Of a stretch of DNA of 64,000 nt, positions 35,518 to 44,315 are shown in pieces (the stretch's first letter is position 1; each line of letters begins with the position of its first letter). The stretch is taken from positions 1 through 64,000 of the forward strand of contig JAHHRN010000003.1 in NCBI GenBank assembly GCA_020025775.1, read 5' to 3'. The stretch is from Acutalibacter sp. (GTDB taxonomy: Bacteria; Bacillota; Clostridia; Oscillospirales; Acutalibacteraceae). The notes beneath the pieces are model-generated. The model saw nothing but the letters and a program-made list of their open reading frames with translations, was not told the origin of the DNA and ran no database searches. Both the position numbers and the translations under genes were made by a program.

Positions 35518-36222
35518 CTAAACTATCCATTTATATCCCATACCCCAAATAGTAACAAGGTGCTTAGGCTGTGAAGGCTCATCCTCGAGCTTTGCACGGA
35601 GTCTATGAATATTTACATCGATGACCTTATCGTCGATATAATAATCGTTGCCCCACACCTCGGTTAAAATGGAACTGCGCTCCAAAACAACATTGGGATT
35701 TTTAAAAAGATACTCTAAAATTTGAAATTCGATTTGCGTAAGTTCTATAGGCTTTTGATTTTTATATAAAATTCGTTCATTCACATTTAAAGTGAATTCC
35801 CCTAAGCTGATAGATTTACTGTCACAAACAGCTGTATTTCTTTCTTTTAAAAGGGATACACGCCGATAAACCGCATCCACTCTTGCCATGAGTTCGGAAG
35901 GAGAAAACGGCTTGGTCACATAGTCATCTGCGCCACTCATAAGTCCCGTAATCTTATCCATTTCCTGTGTTTTAGCTGTCAGTAAAATAATACCGACTTC
36001 TGGGCTTTTATGGCGAATATATTTACAGGCTTCAATGCCATCTACAAACGGCATCATAATATCCAAAATCGCTACATCAATTTCTTTGGAAGCAAGGTCA
36101 AATTTCTCCGTAGCTTCTTTGCCGTCCGCCGCCTCAATGACCTCATAGCCACTGCGTTTTAAATTGATAATGATAAAATCGCGAATAGAGGTTTCATCTT
36201 CTGCTATCAAAACCGTTTTCAA
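35518..36222 (-). CDS. OmpR-family response regulator
   Basis: A 234-residue regulator. The receiver domain has the acidic pair in IAEDETS, phospho-acceptor Asp in AILDIMMP and Lys in VTKPFS. The winged-helix DNA-binding domain (about 130-232) has LTQIEFQILEYL and VIDVNIHRLRAKLEDEPSQPKHLVTIWGMGYKW. It is transcribed just before the kinase gene. Start TTG; targets unknown. Confidence 0.95.
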   Translation of the reverse strand: MKTVLIAEDETSIRDFIIINLKRSGYEVIEAADGKEATEKFDLASKEIDVAILDIMMPFVDGIEACKYIRHKSPEVGIILLTAKTQEMDKITGLMSGADDYVTKPFSPSELMARVDAVYRRVSLLKERNTAVCDSKSISLGEFTLNVNERILYKNQKPIELTQIEFQILEYLFKNPNVVLERSSILTEVWGNDYYIDDKVIDVNIHRLRAKLEDEPSQPKHLVTIWGMGYKWIV

Positions 36223-36249
36223 ATTGAATCACCTTTATATCGTTTAAGT

Positions 36250-37602
36250 TTAGGTAAGAACAGAAAATCTATTTTCTAAGAAATCCTTGTCGATACCCTC
36301 TTTTTCTCCGCTTTTCGTAATGCTGTATACATAGAGTAGAGAATGGTTTTCGTTTAAAACTGCCTGATCTCTTGTATGATTTTCTTCCCACTCTGTTTTC
36401 GGAATGGTATACAGCGAAAATAAAAGTGTACCCTTCTTGCCGGATGAGGTACGTTTATAAAAAGTACAGGTGCGTGTTTGCGTATCGTATTCCACAACGA
36501 ACCTGCCACTATCCCCTTTGGAGAACTCGAACATATAAGAAGACTGATAAATCATAAGTCCGCTTCTATACTCACAAAGTTCATCCTTTGAGAACTGCAA
36601 AAATGTCGTTAACAAAAGAGGCATGCTTTCTTCGTCGGCAATCGTTACAAAGCCGTTAATTTGCTCTGTAATCGGAATTTCTAAAATCCCGTCACCATCA
36701 ATATCCAAGGTGGGTAATTGAGAAGAACGTGCCGTAGCCGGATTCTCCTGTGCATTCTCCGTAAAGAGCGGCGCTTTTAAAATACCGTCTGTTTCGTCCC
36801 AATAGATAATATCGGTAATCATAGTATTTTCGTTAATCAGTAAATCCGCAAAAATATAAGCGGGTCTTTTTTGGCTGAACTCTGCTTTTTGGCTTTGTAA
36901 GCTTTTTATTCCAACAGAAGGCGACAGCTCAACAACGCCTTTTGTGTAAATGCCGAAATTTTCATCCATAGAAAGAAGCTTACCGATAGTACGCGGCTTG
37001 GATTGATCGGACAGAATCGTTGTAATAAAGATATCGTCTGCGCCGTCATCGTCCATATCTGTCTCAATCGTTTGCGTAAACGGCTCGCTGACCAGTTCCT
37101 GCACAGACTGCACATATTCGGTAACGTGCGGAGCATATACGGTTAAAACCTTATTACCATGGCTTTCAAACAAAGACCAACACACAACAATTTCCGAAAC
37201 ACCGTCGGCATTCATGTCGCAAAAGTCGATTTTATAAACCTCACTGCCTTTACCGCGAATATCGGCAACGGACTGCCATGTGCCGTTTTGATAGTCCAGT
37301 ACATGCATAAAAACGGTTGTTTCATCATTTTCATTGCTGTAAAACGTAATAGCCTCTTCTTCCCCGTCCCCGTCAATATCGAACAGCACATAGGAAGAAC
37401 GCTTATCACCTGCGGTCGGCGTTTTCATTCTCACCTTTTTATCTGCAGTTGCTTTTTCAAACGCCTCCTGCACGCCGGCACTGGCACCGGACAACTTCGG
37501 AGGACGCATTAAGCTTTCTATGTTATTGAGTTTTAAAGAACATCCCGAAAACAAAAAAAGAAGGGAAAGGCAAAGAAATGAAATAGTGAATATACGTTTC
37601 AT
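36250..37602 (-). CDS. lipoprotein with FG-GAP/VCBS-like Asp loops
   Basis: A 450-residue surface lipoprotein. The lipobox FSGC (Cys21) follows a hydrophobic signal. The mature part contains several Asp-rich calcium-type loops: DIDGDGEEEA, DMNADGVSEI, DMDDDGADDI and DIDGDGILEI, as in FG-GAP/VCBS beta-propeller or integrin-like repeats. No catalytic motif is seen. It lies immediately upstream of the two-component genes (28 bases to the regulator), which hints that it is sensed with or controls that system. The function is inferred only. Confidence 0.75.
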   Translation of the reverse strand: MKRIFTISFLCLSLLFLFSGCSLKLNNIESLMRPPKLSGASAGVQEAFEKATADKKVRMKTPTAGDKRSSYVLFDIDGDGEEEAITFYSNENDETTVFMHVLDYQNGTWQSVADIRGKGSEVYKIDFCDMNADGVSEIVVCWSLFESHGNKVLTVYAPHVTEYVQSVQELVSEPFTQTIETDMDDDGADDIFITTILSDQSKPRTIGKLLSMDENFGIYTKGVVELSPSVGIKSLQSQKAEFSQKRPAYIFADLLINENTMITDIIYWDETDGILKAPLFTENAQENPATARSSQLPTLDIDGDGILEIPITEQINGFVTIADEESMPLLLTTFLQFSKDELCEYRSGLMIYQSSYMFEFSKGDSGRFVVEYDTQTRTCTFYKRTSSGKKGTLLFSLYTIPKTEWEENHTRDQAVLNENHSLLYVYSITKSGEKEGIDKDFLENRFSVLT

Positions 37603-37628
37603 GCTTTACCTTCCTTTCTTTTTATATT

Positions 37629-38954
37629 TTATTCTGCCCGTACAGATTGAATCTTAACAGGATACGTTTCCATTGCCCAGGCTTTCGTGTTTCCCTTTAC
37701 AATCACATGTGCTTGAACGGTTTGTGTACCTTCCTTGATATCTTCATCTGTCAAATCCAACTCTACAAACAGCATTTCATTGGTTAAAGCCACCACTTCT
37801 TCCTTTGTGCCAACAATTTTTACATTTTCAATACTTGTGGACTGAATACTGCTTTGGAAGCCGTTTTTTTGCCCGACAATTTGCATGTTGGCGGCAGGAA
37901 CGGTAAAAGCACCGGAAACGATTGTACCGCTCATATCCACAGTAACCTTAAATTTGGCATTGGAATTCACAACTGTGTGATCGGTAACATCCGAAGCACT
38001 GAAAGTAAAGTTGTTTTTACCGGATTTCAAATCTGAGAAGTCAATAGTACCGACGCTGATGCTCTGCACTTCTTCCAGTTTCTCGATTAAAACAGCTGCT
38101 TCAATCTTTGAGGGTGAAATTCGTACAGGTACCTCAGCATTGAGATAACCCGCCGGAGCATTTTTAAAGGTTACCGTGGTTGGTAATACAACCTTTTTCA
38201 AAACCGGCATTGTCATAGTAACAGCGCTTTCTTCTGTATCAATCGTTATATGATTTAAGCTCTCACCGTTGTCTGTTTGCAGCTTAATCTCCGATTTTGC
38301 CGTGGTTGTCGCTTGTAAGGGCGCATCCAAGGTAGTTTCTGCTACAACACCGACAATTTTATTAACGTCTGTTGCCGCGCCGGAAACTACAACGGATTTT
38401 TTAGAGAATACAATATTGCCTAAAATGCAGCCATCTGCCACTGTTTGGTCTTTCGGGGCGATAATACGGGGTTCGATGGGGAACTCCACTTCTTTATAGG
38501 TATCAAAGTAAACGTCAATATAGTTTTGAGAAAGACGAACAATATCAAATTCCTTAGATTTATTCGCTGTAACCTTTAACTGTAGAGATTTATTACCCGA
38601 GGAATCCACATAATTGGTCTGCGCTGTGACGGTAATATCTTCTGGTTTTAAATTAGAAACGATAAAGCGCTTGCCGCTGACCACAACATCTACCGTATAA
38701 TCGGTCTTTCCGAACATCTGCAAATTCAGTTGCGCAGGCACACTGTTTTCTATATCAATTTGCACTGGTACACCGCTGATTGTTGTTTCAACCACAGGAC
38801 TTTTCTCGATAGCTACCCAGAGCCAAAGTGCAAAGGCTAAAAGCAGGGAGAAAAGCATGGTAACTTTATTGTTGTATACAATAGCGCGAAAGCCGTAATA
38901 TTTCTTTTTTTCGGGAGCTACATTTTCTTGCAATGGCTTATTATTTTGTTCCAT
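37629..38954 (-). CDS. cdaR: CdaA regulatory protein CdaR (YbbR domains)
   Basis: A 441-residue extracytoplasmic protein with one N-terminal membrane helix (about 30-48, LLLAFALWLWV) and repeated YbbR-like beta domains covering the rest (for example V-x-G-x3-DV and VTVDMSGT). CdaR controls the c-di-AMP cyclase CdaA. Its start overlaps the cdaA 3' end by 14 bases. The usual third gene, glmM, does not follow; the lipoprotein/two-component set does. Confidence 0.85.
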   Translation of the reverse strand: MEQNNKPLQENVAPEKKKYYGFRAIVYNNKVTMLFSLLLAFALWLWVAIEKSPVVETTISGVPVQIDIENSVPAQLNLQMFGKTDYTVDVVVSGKRFIVSNLKPEDITVTAQTNYVDSSGNKSLQLKVTANKSKEFDIVRLSQNYIDVYFDTYKEVEFPIEPRIIAPKDQTVADGCILGNIVFSKKSVVVSGAATDVNKIVGVVAETTLDAPLQATTTAKSEIKLQTDNGESLNHITIDTEESAVTMTMPVLKKVVLPTTVTFKNAPAGYLNAEVPVRISPSKIEAAVLIEKLEEVQSISVGTIDFSDLKSGKNNFTFSASDVTDHTVVNSNAKFKVTVDMSGTIVSGAFTVPAANMQIVGQKNGFQSSIQSTSIENVKIVGTKEEVVALTNEMLFVELDLTDEDIKEGTQTVQAHVIVKGNTKAWAMETYPVKIQSVRAE

Positions 38955-39849
38955 CTTTTTTTCTCCCTTTCGTAAATAATTTCAGCTTGGATTTTTCAGA
39001 CGGCTCTTTTTCTAAGAGATGCTTTGAAAGAATTTCTCGTAAATCGCCTGTTGAAATGTTTCTTTTTAAATTACCCTTATAAGCCAAAGAAATTCCGCCG
39101 GTTTCTTCTGAAACCACAACCACCAAAGCATCGCTCTGCTCACTCATACCGATAGCCGCACGGTGGCGTGTACCCAGTTCACTGCTTACGGTTCTGTTTT
39201 GCTGTACAAGCGGTAAAATACAACCTGCCGCGCAGATTTTACCGTCTCTGAAAATCACAGCGCCATCATGTAAAGAGGCCATGGGGAAAAACAAGTTTTC
39301 AATAAGCTCTGTGCTTACAAGTGCATCTACCTTGGTGCCTGTGTTAATCACATCACCTAAAATACTTTTTTGTTCAAAAACCATCAAAGCGCCTACACGC
39401 TTGTCGCTCATATCTGCACAGGCTTTTGTAACCTCGTGAATCATTTTGCTTAATTCTTCGTTCTTTTGAGAGACCGAATTATTTTTAAGACCCATAAAGC
39501 TGAATTTGCCAACATTGCTTCTGCCGACGCTTTCGAGTGCATGTCGAATTTCAGGCGCAAAAATAATCACCAACACCAACAGAATGTTGGAGAAAATCAT
39601 CGAGAACATATACGTGCTGACCGGCATTTTCAGAAGATAAACAATTGCATATACCGCAACCAGAAGCACAAAGCCTTTCGCTAACTGAATCGCTCTTGTT
39701 TCTCGAATCAACTTGATTGCGCTGTAAATTACGAAGGCAACCAGCAAAACATCCAGCACATCGGAAATACTGTTAAAGCTCAAAATAGCCTTACCGATTT
39801 CACTAAACATATTAGAAAATGATAAATAGAATGGCATAGTAACACCCAT
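38941..39849 (-). CDS. cdaA: diadenylate cyclase CdaA
   Basis: A 302-residue membrane enzyme synthesising c-di-AMP from two ATP. Three transmembrane helices (about 30-95) precede the DAC domain with LHDGAVIF (DGA motif) and GTRHRAAIG (RHR motif). The C-terminal part is Lys-rich. c-di-AMP governs potassium and osmotic balance. The first ATG has a weak ribosome site; the ATG four codons in has a GGGTG ahead and is an alternative. It is followed by cdaR. Confidence 0.94.
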   Translation of the reverse strand: MGVTMPFYLSFSNMFSEIGKAILSFNSISDVLDVLLVAFVIYSAIKLIRETRAIQLAKGFVLLVAVYAIVYLLKMPVSTYMFSMIFSNILLVLVIIFAPEIRHALESVGRSNVGKFSFMGLKNNSVSQKNEELSKMIHEVTKACADMSDKRVGALMVFEQKSILGDVINTGTKVDALVSTELIENLFFPMASLHDGAVIFRDGKICAAGCILPLVQQNRTVSSELGTRHRAAIGMSEQSDALVVVVSEETGGISLAYKGNLKRNISTGDLREILSKHLLEKEPSEKSKLKLFTKGRKKDGTK

Positions 39850-39862
39850 TTCAACAAAAAAT

Positions 39863-39915
39863 ACAATACATCGTGACAGTTATAGCATTTTATCTATACA
39901 ATCACGATATATTGT
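39863..39915 (-). terminator. long inverted repeat between the desulfurase gene and cdaA
   Basis: Arms 39863-39876 and 39902-39915 match at 13 of 14 positions with a 25-base loop. On the minus strand the second arm runs into ATTTTTTG, so it fits an intrinsic terminator of the cysteine desulfurase operon. The loop is long, so an operator for cdaA is an alternative. Confidence 0.6.
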
Positions 39916-39922
39916 ATCACAG

Positions 39923-41080
39923 TTAACCACTTTTTGCAATTTTAAATATAGAATTTAATAAACAATTTACATCTTTTTCCGTTGTAAAAGCAGAAGGACA
40001 AATACGCACTGCACCCTGCTCTTCTGTATGGTAAAAATTATGTGCCAACGGTGCGCAGTGTAGTCCTGCACGAACAGCAATTCCGTCTTTTGCAAGAGCT
40101 GCCCCCACCTCTTCGCTGTGTTTATCGTTTATATTAAAAGACAGCAGAGGAACAAATTGTTTGCAGGGATTCGTAATATCTTCGTAAAGCTGAATCTCAG
40201 GGCAGGCAGAAAGCGCTTCATAGATTTTTATTATATGCCGCATTTCCTTTTGATATAACGCTTCGACCCCTTGTTTTTTTACAAAACGAATACCCTCTGC
40301 TAATGCAATAATACCAGGAACATTAAGCGTACCGCTTTCAAGCCGATCCGGATAAATATTCGGTTGCTGAAGAAGCATCGACTGTGAGCCTGTACCCCCT
40401 TGCATCAGCGGCTTTAAAAGTTTTGGATTATTGCAAAGCAAAAGACCTGTTCCCATAGGTCCGTATAGACCCTTATGCCCTGCCGCGCACAAAAAATCTA
40501 TTCCCAAGCTCTGCATATCTAAATTCAAAATACCTGCTCCTTGGGCAGCATCTACAATAAAATATAAGTCTTTCTCTTTGGCAAGCTGTGAAAGCTTTTT
40601 TAAAGGCAATCTTGTACCGAACACATTTGAAGCCGCTGTACAGACTATAGCGATTGTATTTTCTTTTATGCCCTCTTTAAAGTTTTTTATGGTTTCTTCC
40701 TCTGTCGCACCGATGTCCGCCGTGCTCCAAGTGCAAATTCCTTCTCGTTCGATTGCAGCAAGCGGCCGTGCCACTGCATTATGCTCTAAAGAAGAGGAAA
40801 GAAAATGTCCACCTTTTTCGGCAATTCCCCAAAGAACGGTGTTTAACGCTTCTGTGCAATTCTTTGTAAAAATTACACATTCCGGCTCTGGCAAATGAAA
40901 GAAATCAGCCGCTTCTACACGGGTTTCATAAATTTTTTCCGCCGTTCGAAACGCCATATCATGCCCACCCCTGCCGGGATTTGCACCATAAATTTCCAAG
41001 GCATTTTTCATAGCAGAAAGCACGCTGCTTGGTTTTGGATAAGTTGTTGCGGCATTATCAAAATAAATCATTTCAGCCAT
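39923..41080 (-). CDS. cysteine desulfurase-like class V aminotransferase
   Basis: A 385-residue PLP enzyme. IYFDNAATTYPKP opens the chain, the PLP-binding lysine is in AAGHKGLYG, and the catalytic cysteine in RAGLHCAPLAH. It belongs to the SufS/CsdA-like family often paired with DUF3343 proteins. It releases sulfur (or selenium) from cysteine (or selenocysteine). The neighbouring gene overlaps its start by 13 bases and encodes a DUF3343 protein, a putative sulfur/selenium carrier. Confidence 0.88.
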   Translation of the reverse strand: MAEMIYFDNAATTYPKPSSVLSAMKNALEIYGANPGRGGHDMAFRTAEKIYETRVEAADFFHLPEPECVIFTKNCTEALNTVLWGIAEKGGHFLSSSLEHNAVARPLAAIEREGICTWSTADIGATEEETIKNFKEGIKENTIAIVCTAASNVFGTRLPLKKLSQLAKEKDLYFIVDAAQGAGILNLDMQSLGIDFLCAAGHKGLYGPMGTGLLLCNNPKLLKPLMQGGTGSQSMLLQQPNIYPDRLESGTLNVPGIIALAEGIRFVKKQGVEALYQKEMRHIIKIYEALSACPEIQLYEDITNPCKQFVPLLSFNINDKHSEEVGAALAKDGIAVRAGLHCAPLAHNFYHTEEQGAVRICPSAFTTEKDVNCLLNSIFKIAKSG

Positions 41081-41289
41081 AACGTTTCTCCGAAAGGAAT
41101 ATGAGCCTCTTCTAAAATATGCAAAACGTCTTCTTGCGCATGAGGAACGAACAGACTATAGCCACACCCTTCGTTTTTTAGGGGATGGGTGTGTTTTTTC
41201 ACAGCCGACTGAATCCCCTTTTGCGCCAAAACCGATTTAGCCTTGAGCGCATAGGTGACCGAACTGATTTTTATAGATAGATTTTTCAT
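41068..41289 (-). CDS. DUF3343 putative Se/S carrier-like protein
   Basis: A 73-residue protein with a ferredoxin-like pattern. LSIKISSVTYALKAKSVL at the start and NEGCGYSLFVP with the conserved cysteine are DUF3343 hallmarks. It overlaps and precedes the cysteine desulfurase gene, so a sulfur- or selenium-transfer pair is plausible but not shown. The ATG at 41289 has GGTGGTGC upstream. Confidence 0.82.
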   Translation of the reverse strand: MKNLSIKISSVTYALKAKSVLAQKGIQSAVKKHTHPLKNEGCGYSLFVPHAQEDVLHILEEAHIPFGETLWLK

Positions 41290-41356
41290 AGAAGCACCAC
41301 CATATTTTCTTTTTATTATTCTATGACACAAAGAAAAGGGATGTTCAAAAACAAAA

Positions 41357-41390
41357 AGCAGACAACAAAGCCTTTACTTTGTTATCTGCT
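41357..41390 (-). terminator. intrinsic terminator overlapping the rsuA-type stop codon
   Basis: Arms 41357-41370 and 41377-41390 pair with one mismatch and a T-rich run on the minus strand. The ascending arm lies inside the last codons of the gene. Confidence 0.8.
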
Positions 41391-42084
41391 CCAATTCTTC
41401 TTTGGTAAGTTCTCTTGCCTGCCCCGGCTGTAAAGTTTCATCTAAGGCAAGTTTGCCGATGTGTGTTCGTTTTAAGGCTACAACCGGTGAACCAACAGCT
41501 GCAAACATTCTTTTGATTTGATGATATTTGCCTTCACAAATTTTCACTTCAAAAATGCATGCATCTTCTTCGCTCTGTTTTACATAAGCAGGCAAAAAGC
41601 GAGTGCCGTCACGCATTTCTAAGCCTTCTTCTAAGCGCATTTTTCCGTCTTTGGTTAAAGGATTTTCTACTGTAACCAAATAGGTTTTCTCTACATGATG
41701 CTTCGGAGAAAGAATGTTATGCGCAAATGCGCCGTCATCCGTAATCAAAACAAAACCTGTAGTATCTTTATCGAGTCTTCCGGCAGGAAAAAGCCCGTTG
41801 CGTTTCAAGTGTTCCGGAACTAAATCAACCACTGTTTTTTCATTCGGAGAACGACTTGCCGAAACCACGCCTTGTGGCTTGTTCAGCATAATATAAATAT
41901 ATTTTTTCAAAGAAAACGGTTTACCGTCCAGTAGGACTTCATCGGTGTCGGCATTTACTTTTTGACCAGCATCTGTCACCGGTTTCCCGTTCAGCATAAC
42001 GCGGCGGTCTTTAATCAGTTGTTTAGCTTCTTTTCGGGAATACTGACCCGCAGACAGCCATTTATCAATTCGTTCTAAGGCCAA
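41374..42084 (-). CDS. rsuA: pseudouridine synthase, RsuA family
   Basis: A 236-residue pseudouridine synthase. S4 domain LERIDKWLSAGQYSRKEAKQLI, then the catalytic Asp motif GRLDKDTTGFVLITDDG and a C-terminal GKYHQIKRM. It resembles 16S rRNA Psi516 synthase RsuA. The start is probably the TTG at 42084 with AAGGAAGTG upstream. A longer in-frame ORF reaches into the upstream gene and was rejected. It has its own terminator overlapping its end. Confidence 0.88.
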   Translation of the reverse strand: MALERIDKWLSAGQYSRKEAKQLIKDRRVMLNGKPVTDAGQKVNADTDEVLLDGKPFSLKKYIYIMLNKPQGVVSASRSPNEKTVVDLVPEHLKRNGLFPAGRLDKDTTGFVLITDDGAFAHNILSPKHHVEKTYLVTVENPLTKDGKMRLEEGLEMRDGTRFLPAYVKQSEEDACIFEVKICEGKYHQIKRMFAAVGSPVVALKRTHIGKLALDETLQPGQARELTKEELEQITK

Positions 42085-42106
42085 AGATTCACTTCCTTTA
42101 TAAGGG

Positions 42107-42601
42107 TTAAGTTGTAGGTGATTGCTCTGTATTTTCACGCACAAACCCGTGCATAAATCCTTCTAGTTCAGTAGAGCAAACATCCCCGCCAACCACTTGA
42201 CCGTCAAATATCAAGAGTGTGGCTAGAATATACTCCGCATTTTCTTCCCCGGGATAGTTCAAAATCCGATAGCTCCATTTTTTCACACGTTTACCGGCAT
42301 AAGGCAAAAGGTCAAAGCCCTGCTTTTTTTGAATGCCGTTATAAACCTCATATGTATCGTTAAAAACCTCGGGAATAATAATTTCCTGCACTTCAACTGG
42401 ATCCGGCGCAACCTCATAGCCGAACTGTGAAAGATAAGCAATTCTTTCTTCCTGCGTAGCAGCTCGGAGATTCAAGGCATTTTCTTTTCCCGTTTTAACA
42501 TTTTTATGTGTAACACATAAAAATGCAATCAGCAAAGCTAAAATAACCGCTACTAAAACGCCCAGTCGAATTTGTTTTTTAGAAAAAGATAAAACGAACA
42601 T
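42107..42601 (-). CDS. DUF4830 membrane protein
   Basis: A protein of about 164 residues with a short basic N-terminus, one transmembrane helix (about residues 12-31) and a DUF4830-type domain: RIAYLSQFGYEV, EVFNDTYEVYNGIQKKQGFDL and VGGDVCSTELEGFMHG. Its function is unknown. It lies 22 bases ahead of the rsuA-type start and probably shares a transcript. The ATG at 42601 has GAGGTGA at 6 bases. Confidence 0.8.
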   Translation of the reverse strand: MFVLSFSKKQIRLGVLVAVILALLIAFLCVTHKNVKTGKENALNLRAATQEERIAYLSQFGYEVAPDPVEVQEIIIPEVFNDTYEVYNGIQKKQGFDLLPYAGKRVKKWSYRILNYPGEENAEYILATLLIFDGQVVGGDVCSTELEGFMHGFVRENTEQSPTT

Positions 42602-42668
42602 AAACATTCACCTCGTACACATATATATGCGACGAGGTGAAGAAAACATACCAATATAAAATTTTATA

Positions 42669-43208
42669 TTATTCGTTTGATTCCGTTTTCTGGTGCTGTG
42701 CAGCGACACGAAGGGACTGACGGGCTCTGCGAATTTCGTTTACAGAGTTTGTAAGGGTTTCATCGGCATGCGCTACGATGTTTTCTACATAGTCGCCTGC
42801 GCTCTGACGTAAATCGCTGGACCATTTCTGCGCTTTTTCAGTAATATCCGCAGCCTGTGTACGCGCATTTTCTACAAGTTCAGAAGCCTGTGCACGGGCC
42901 TGATTCATAATATCCGCTGCTGCGATTTCTGCGCTCTTTGTGATTTCGCTTTCCTGCACCAATTCCTTTGCACGCTTATGGGCAGCAGAGATGATTTCAT
43001 CTGCAGAATTCTGTGCGGCAATTAAAATTTCCTTACGCTCAGAAGCAATTTTTCTTGCCTGCATCAGTTCGTCAGGCATATTGAGACGCATGTCTTCAAT
43101 AACGCGCTTGATTTCGCCTACATCTAATAAAAGATTAGAGGTAAAGGGTACGCTTTTACCTTCTTCTAAAATTTCATCTAATTCTTCTAACAAACTCTCT
43201 ATAGTCAT
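42669..43208 (-). CDS. DivIVA-like coiled-coil protein
   Basis: A 179-residue, Glu/Ala/Lys-rich protein predicted almost entirely helical, with heptad-like repeats over residues 30-170 (AEIAAADIMNQARAQASELV). No membrane segment or enzymatic motif. The N-terminal part resembles the short DivIVA/GpsB-like scaffold proteins, but not strongly enough to name. Its start overlaps coaD by 4 bases, so it is co-translated with coaD and rsmD. A scaffold role in division is inference. Confidence 0.6.
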   Translation of the reverse strand: MTIESLLEELDEILEEGKSVPFTSNLLLDVGEIKRVIEDMRLNMPDELMQARKIASERKEILIAAQNSADEIISAAHKRAKELVQESEITKSAEIAAADIMNQARAQASELVENARTQAADITEKAQKWSSDLRQSAGDYVENIVAHADETLTNSVNEIRRARQSLRVAAQHQKTESNE

Positions 43209-43702
43209 TTTGTTTCTCCTTCTTTGATTCTTTCAATAATATCCTTACGAATTATTTCAGGAACAAAATTGCTGATATCCCCATCTAATTCGCAAACCTG
43301 TTTCACTACGCTGGAACTTAAAAACATGTTTTCGGCTTTACTAGCTATGAAAACTGTTTCCAAATCGCTATTCAGCTTTTTGTTGGTCAGAGCTTGCTGG
43401 AATTCGTATTCGAAATCCGAAACCGCCCTTAAACCTTTGACAATGGCAACTGCACCTTTTTGACGGGCATAGTCTGCCAAAAGTCCATGATAGCTTTCTA
43501 CTTCTATATTTGGAATATCCTTTGTGCAGCGTTTAATCAGCTCCACTCTTTCTTCAGCTGTAAAGGAATACGTGTTTTTCTTATGATAGTTGGTCATCAC
43601 AAGCACAATGACATGGTCGAACATCGTAGCACTGCGCCGTATAATATCCAAATGCCCTATCGTTACGGGGTCAAAACTGCCCGGACAAATGGCTGTTTTC
43701 AT
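43205..43702 (-). CDS. coaD: phosphopantetheine adenylyltransferase
   Basis: A 165-residue hexameric nucleotidyltransferase of coenzyme A synthesis. The TIGHLDII motif (H-x-G-H) in PGSFDPVTIGHLDI and the later SSSVVKQV form the active site. Overlaps rsmD by 4 bases, the standard rsmD-coaD pair. Confidence 0.96.
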   Translation of the reverse strand: MKTAICPGSFDPVTIGHLDIIRRSATMFDHVIVLVMTNYHKKNTYSFTAEERVELIKRCTKDIPNIEVESYHGLLADYARQKGAVAIVKGLRAVSDFEYEFQQALTNKKLNSDLETVFIASKAENMFLSSSVVKQVCELDGDISNFVPEIIRKDIIERIKEGETK

Positions 43703-44250
43703 AGCATCGCCTCATTGTTTCTGTAAACTGTCAGTTTTGTTTTGGAATATTTGTATTCGCGATATTTTTGAAGATTCTCTACCTGTTCTGGAAGGGATTC
43801 TCTGCTGTCTGTTTCACAAAGCACCCATGCGTCCGCACTTACATGCGCCGCCACGAGCGGTAAAACATCATCTAAAATGCCTAAATTATAGGGCGGATCT
43901 AAAAGGACAATATCAAAGGTCTCTTTAGAAGAACGAAGGTAAGTCACCGCATCTGTATTTAAACATACAGAACGGTCAAACAGCCCTGTAGATTTCAAGT
44001 TTTGCTGGGTAACCTGCATGGCATTTTTGTTTGCATCCAAGAAATAGGCTTTCTCAGCCCCTCTGCTCAAAGCTTCGATACCAAGCTGACCCGAACCTGA
44101 AAAAGCATCTAAAACCAAAGCATCCTGCAATTCAAACTGCACAATGCTGAACATAGATTCCTTCACCTTGTCACTCGTCGGGCGAACCACATCTCCGCCG
44201 GGAAGCGTTTGCAATTTTCTGCCTCTGGCTGTTCCTGTAATTACTCGCAT
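43699..44250 (-). CDS. rsmD: 16S rRNA m2G966 methyltransferase RsmD
   Basis: A 183-residue SAM enzyme. MRVITGTARGRKLQTLPG is the N-terminal signature, LDAFSGSGQLGIEALSRGA the SAM-binding site, and LLDPPYN the catalytic motif. It starts the rsmD-coaD-coiled-coil transcript. Confidence 0.95.
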   Translation of the reverse strand: MRVITGTARGRKLQTLPGGDVVRPTSDKVKESMFSIVQFELQDALVLDAFSGSGQLGIEALSRGAEKAYFLDANKNAMQVTQQNLKSTGLFDRSVCLNTDAVTYLRSSKETFDIVLLDPPYNLGILDDVLPLVAAHVSADAWVLCETDSRESLPEQVENLQKYREYKYSKTKLTVYRNNEAML

Positions 44251-44315
44251 AATCCGCTCCTAAACACACATTCTTACCTTATTTTCGTCTATTCTATCAC
44301 AAATGTCAACAAAAA

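Noticed and set aside
41374..42144. RsuA start with MCVKIQSN extension
   Set aside because: It would overlap the DUF4830 gene's end and has no ribosome site; the TTG after AAGGAAGTG is preferred.
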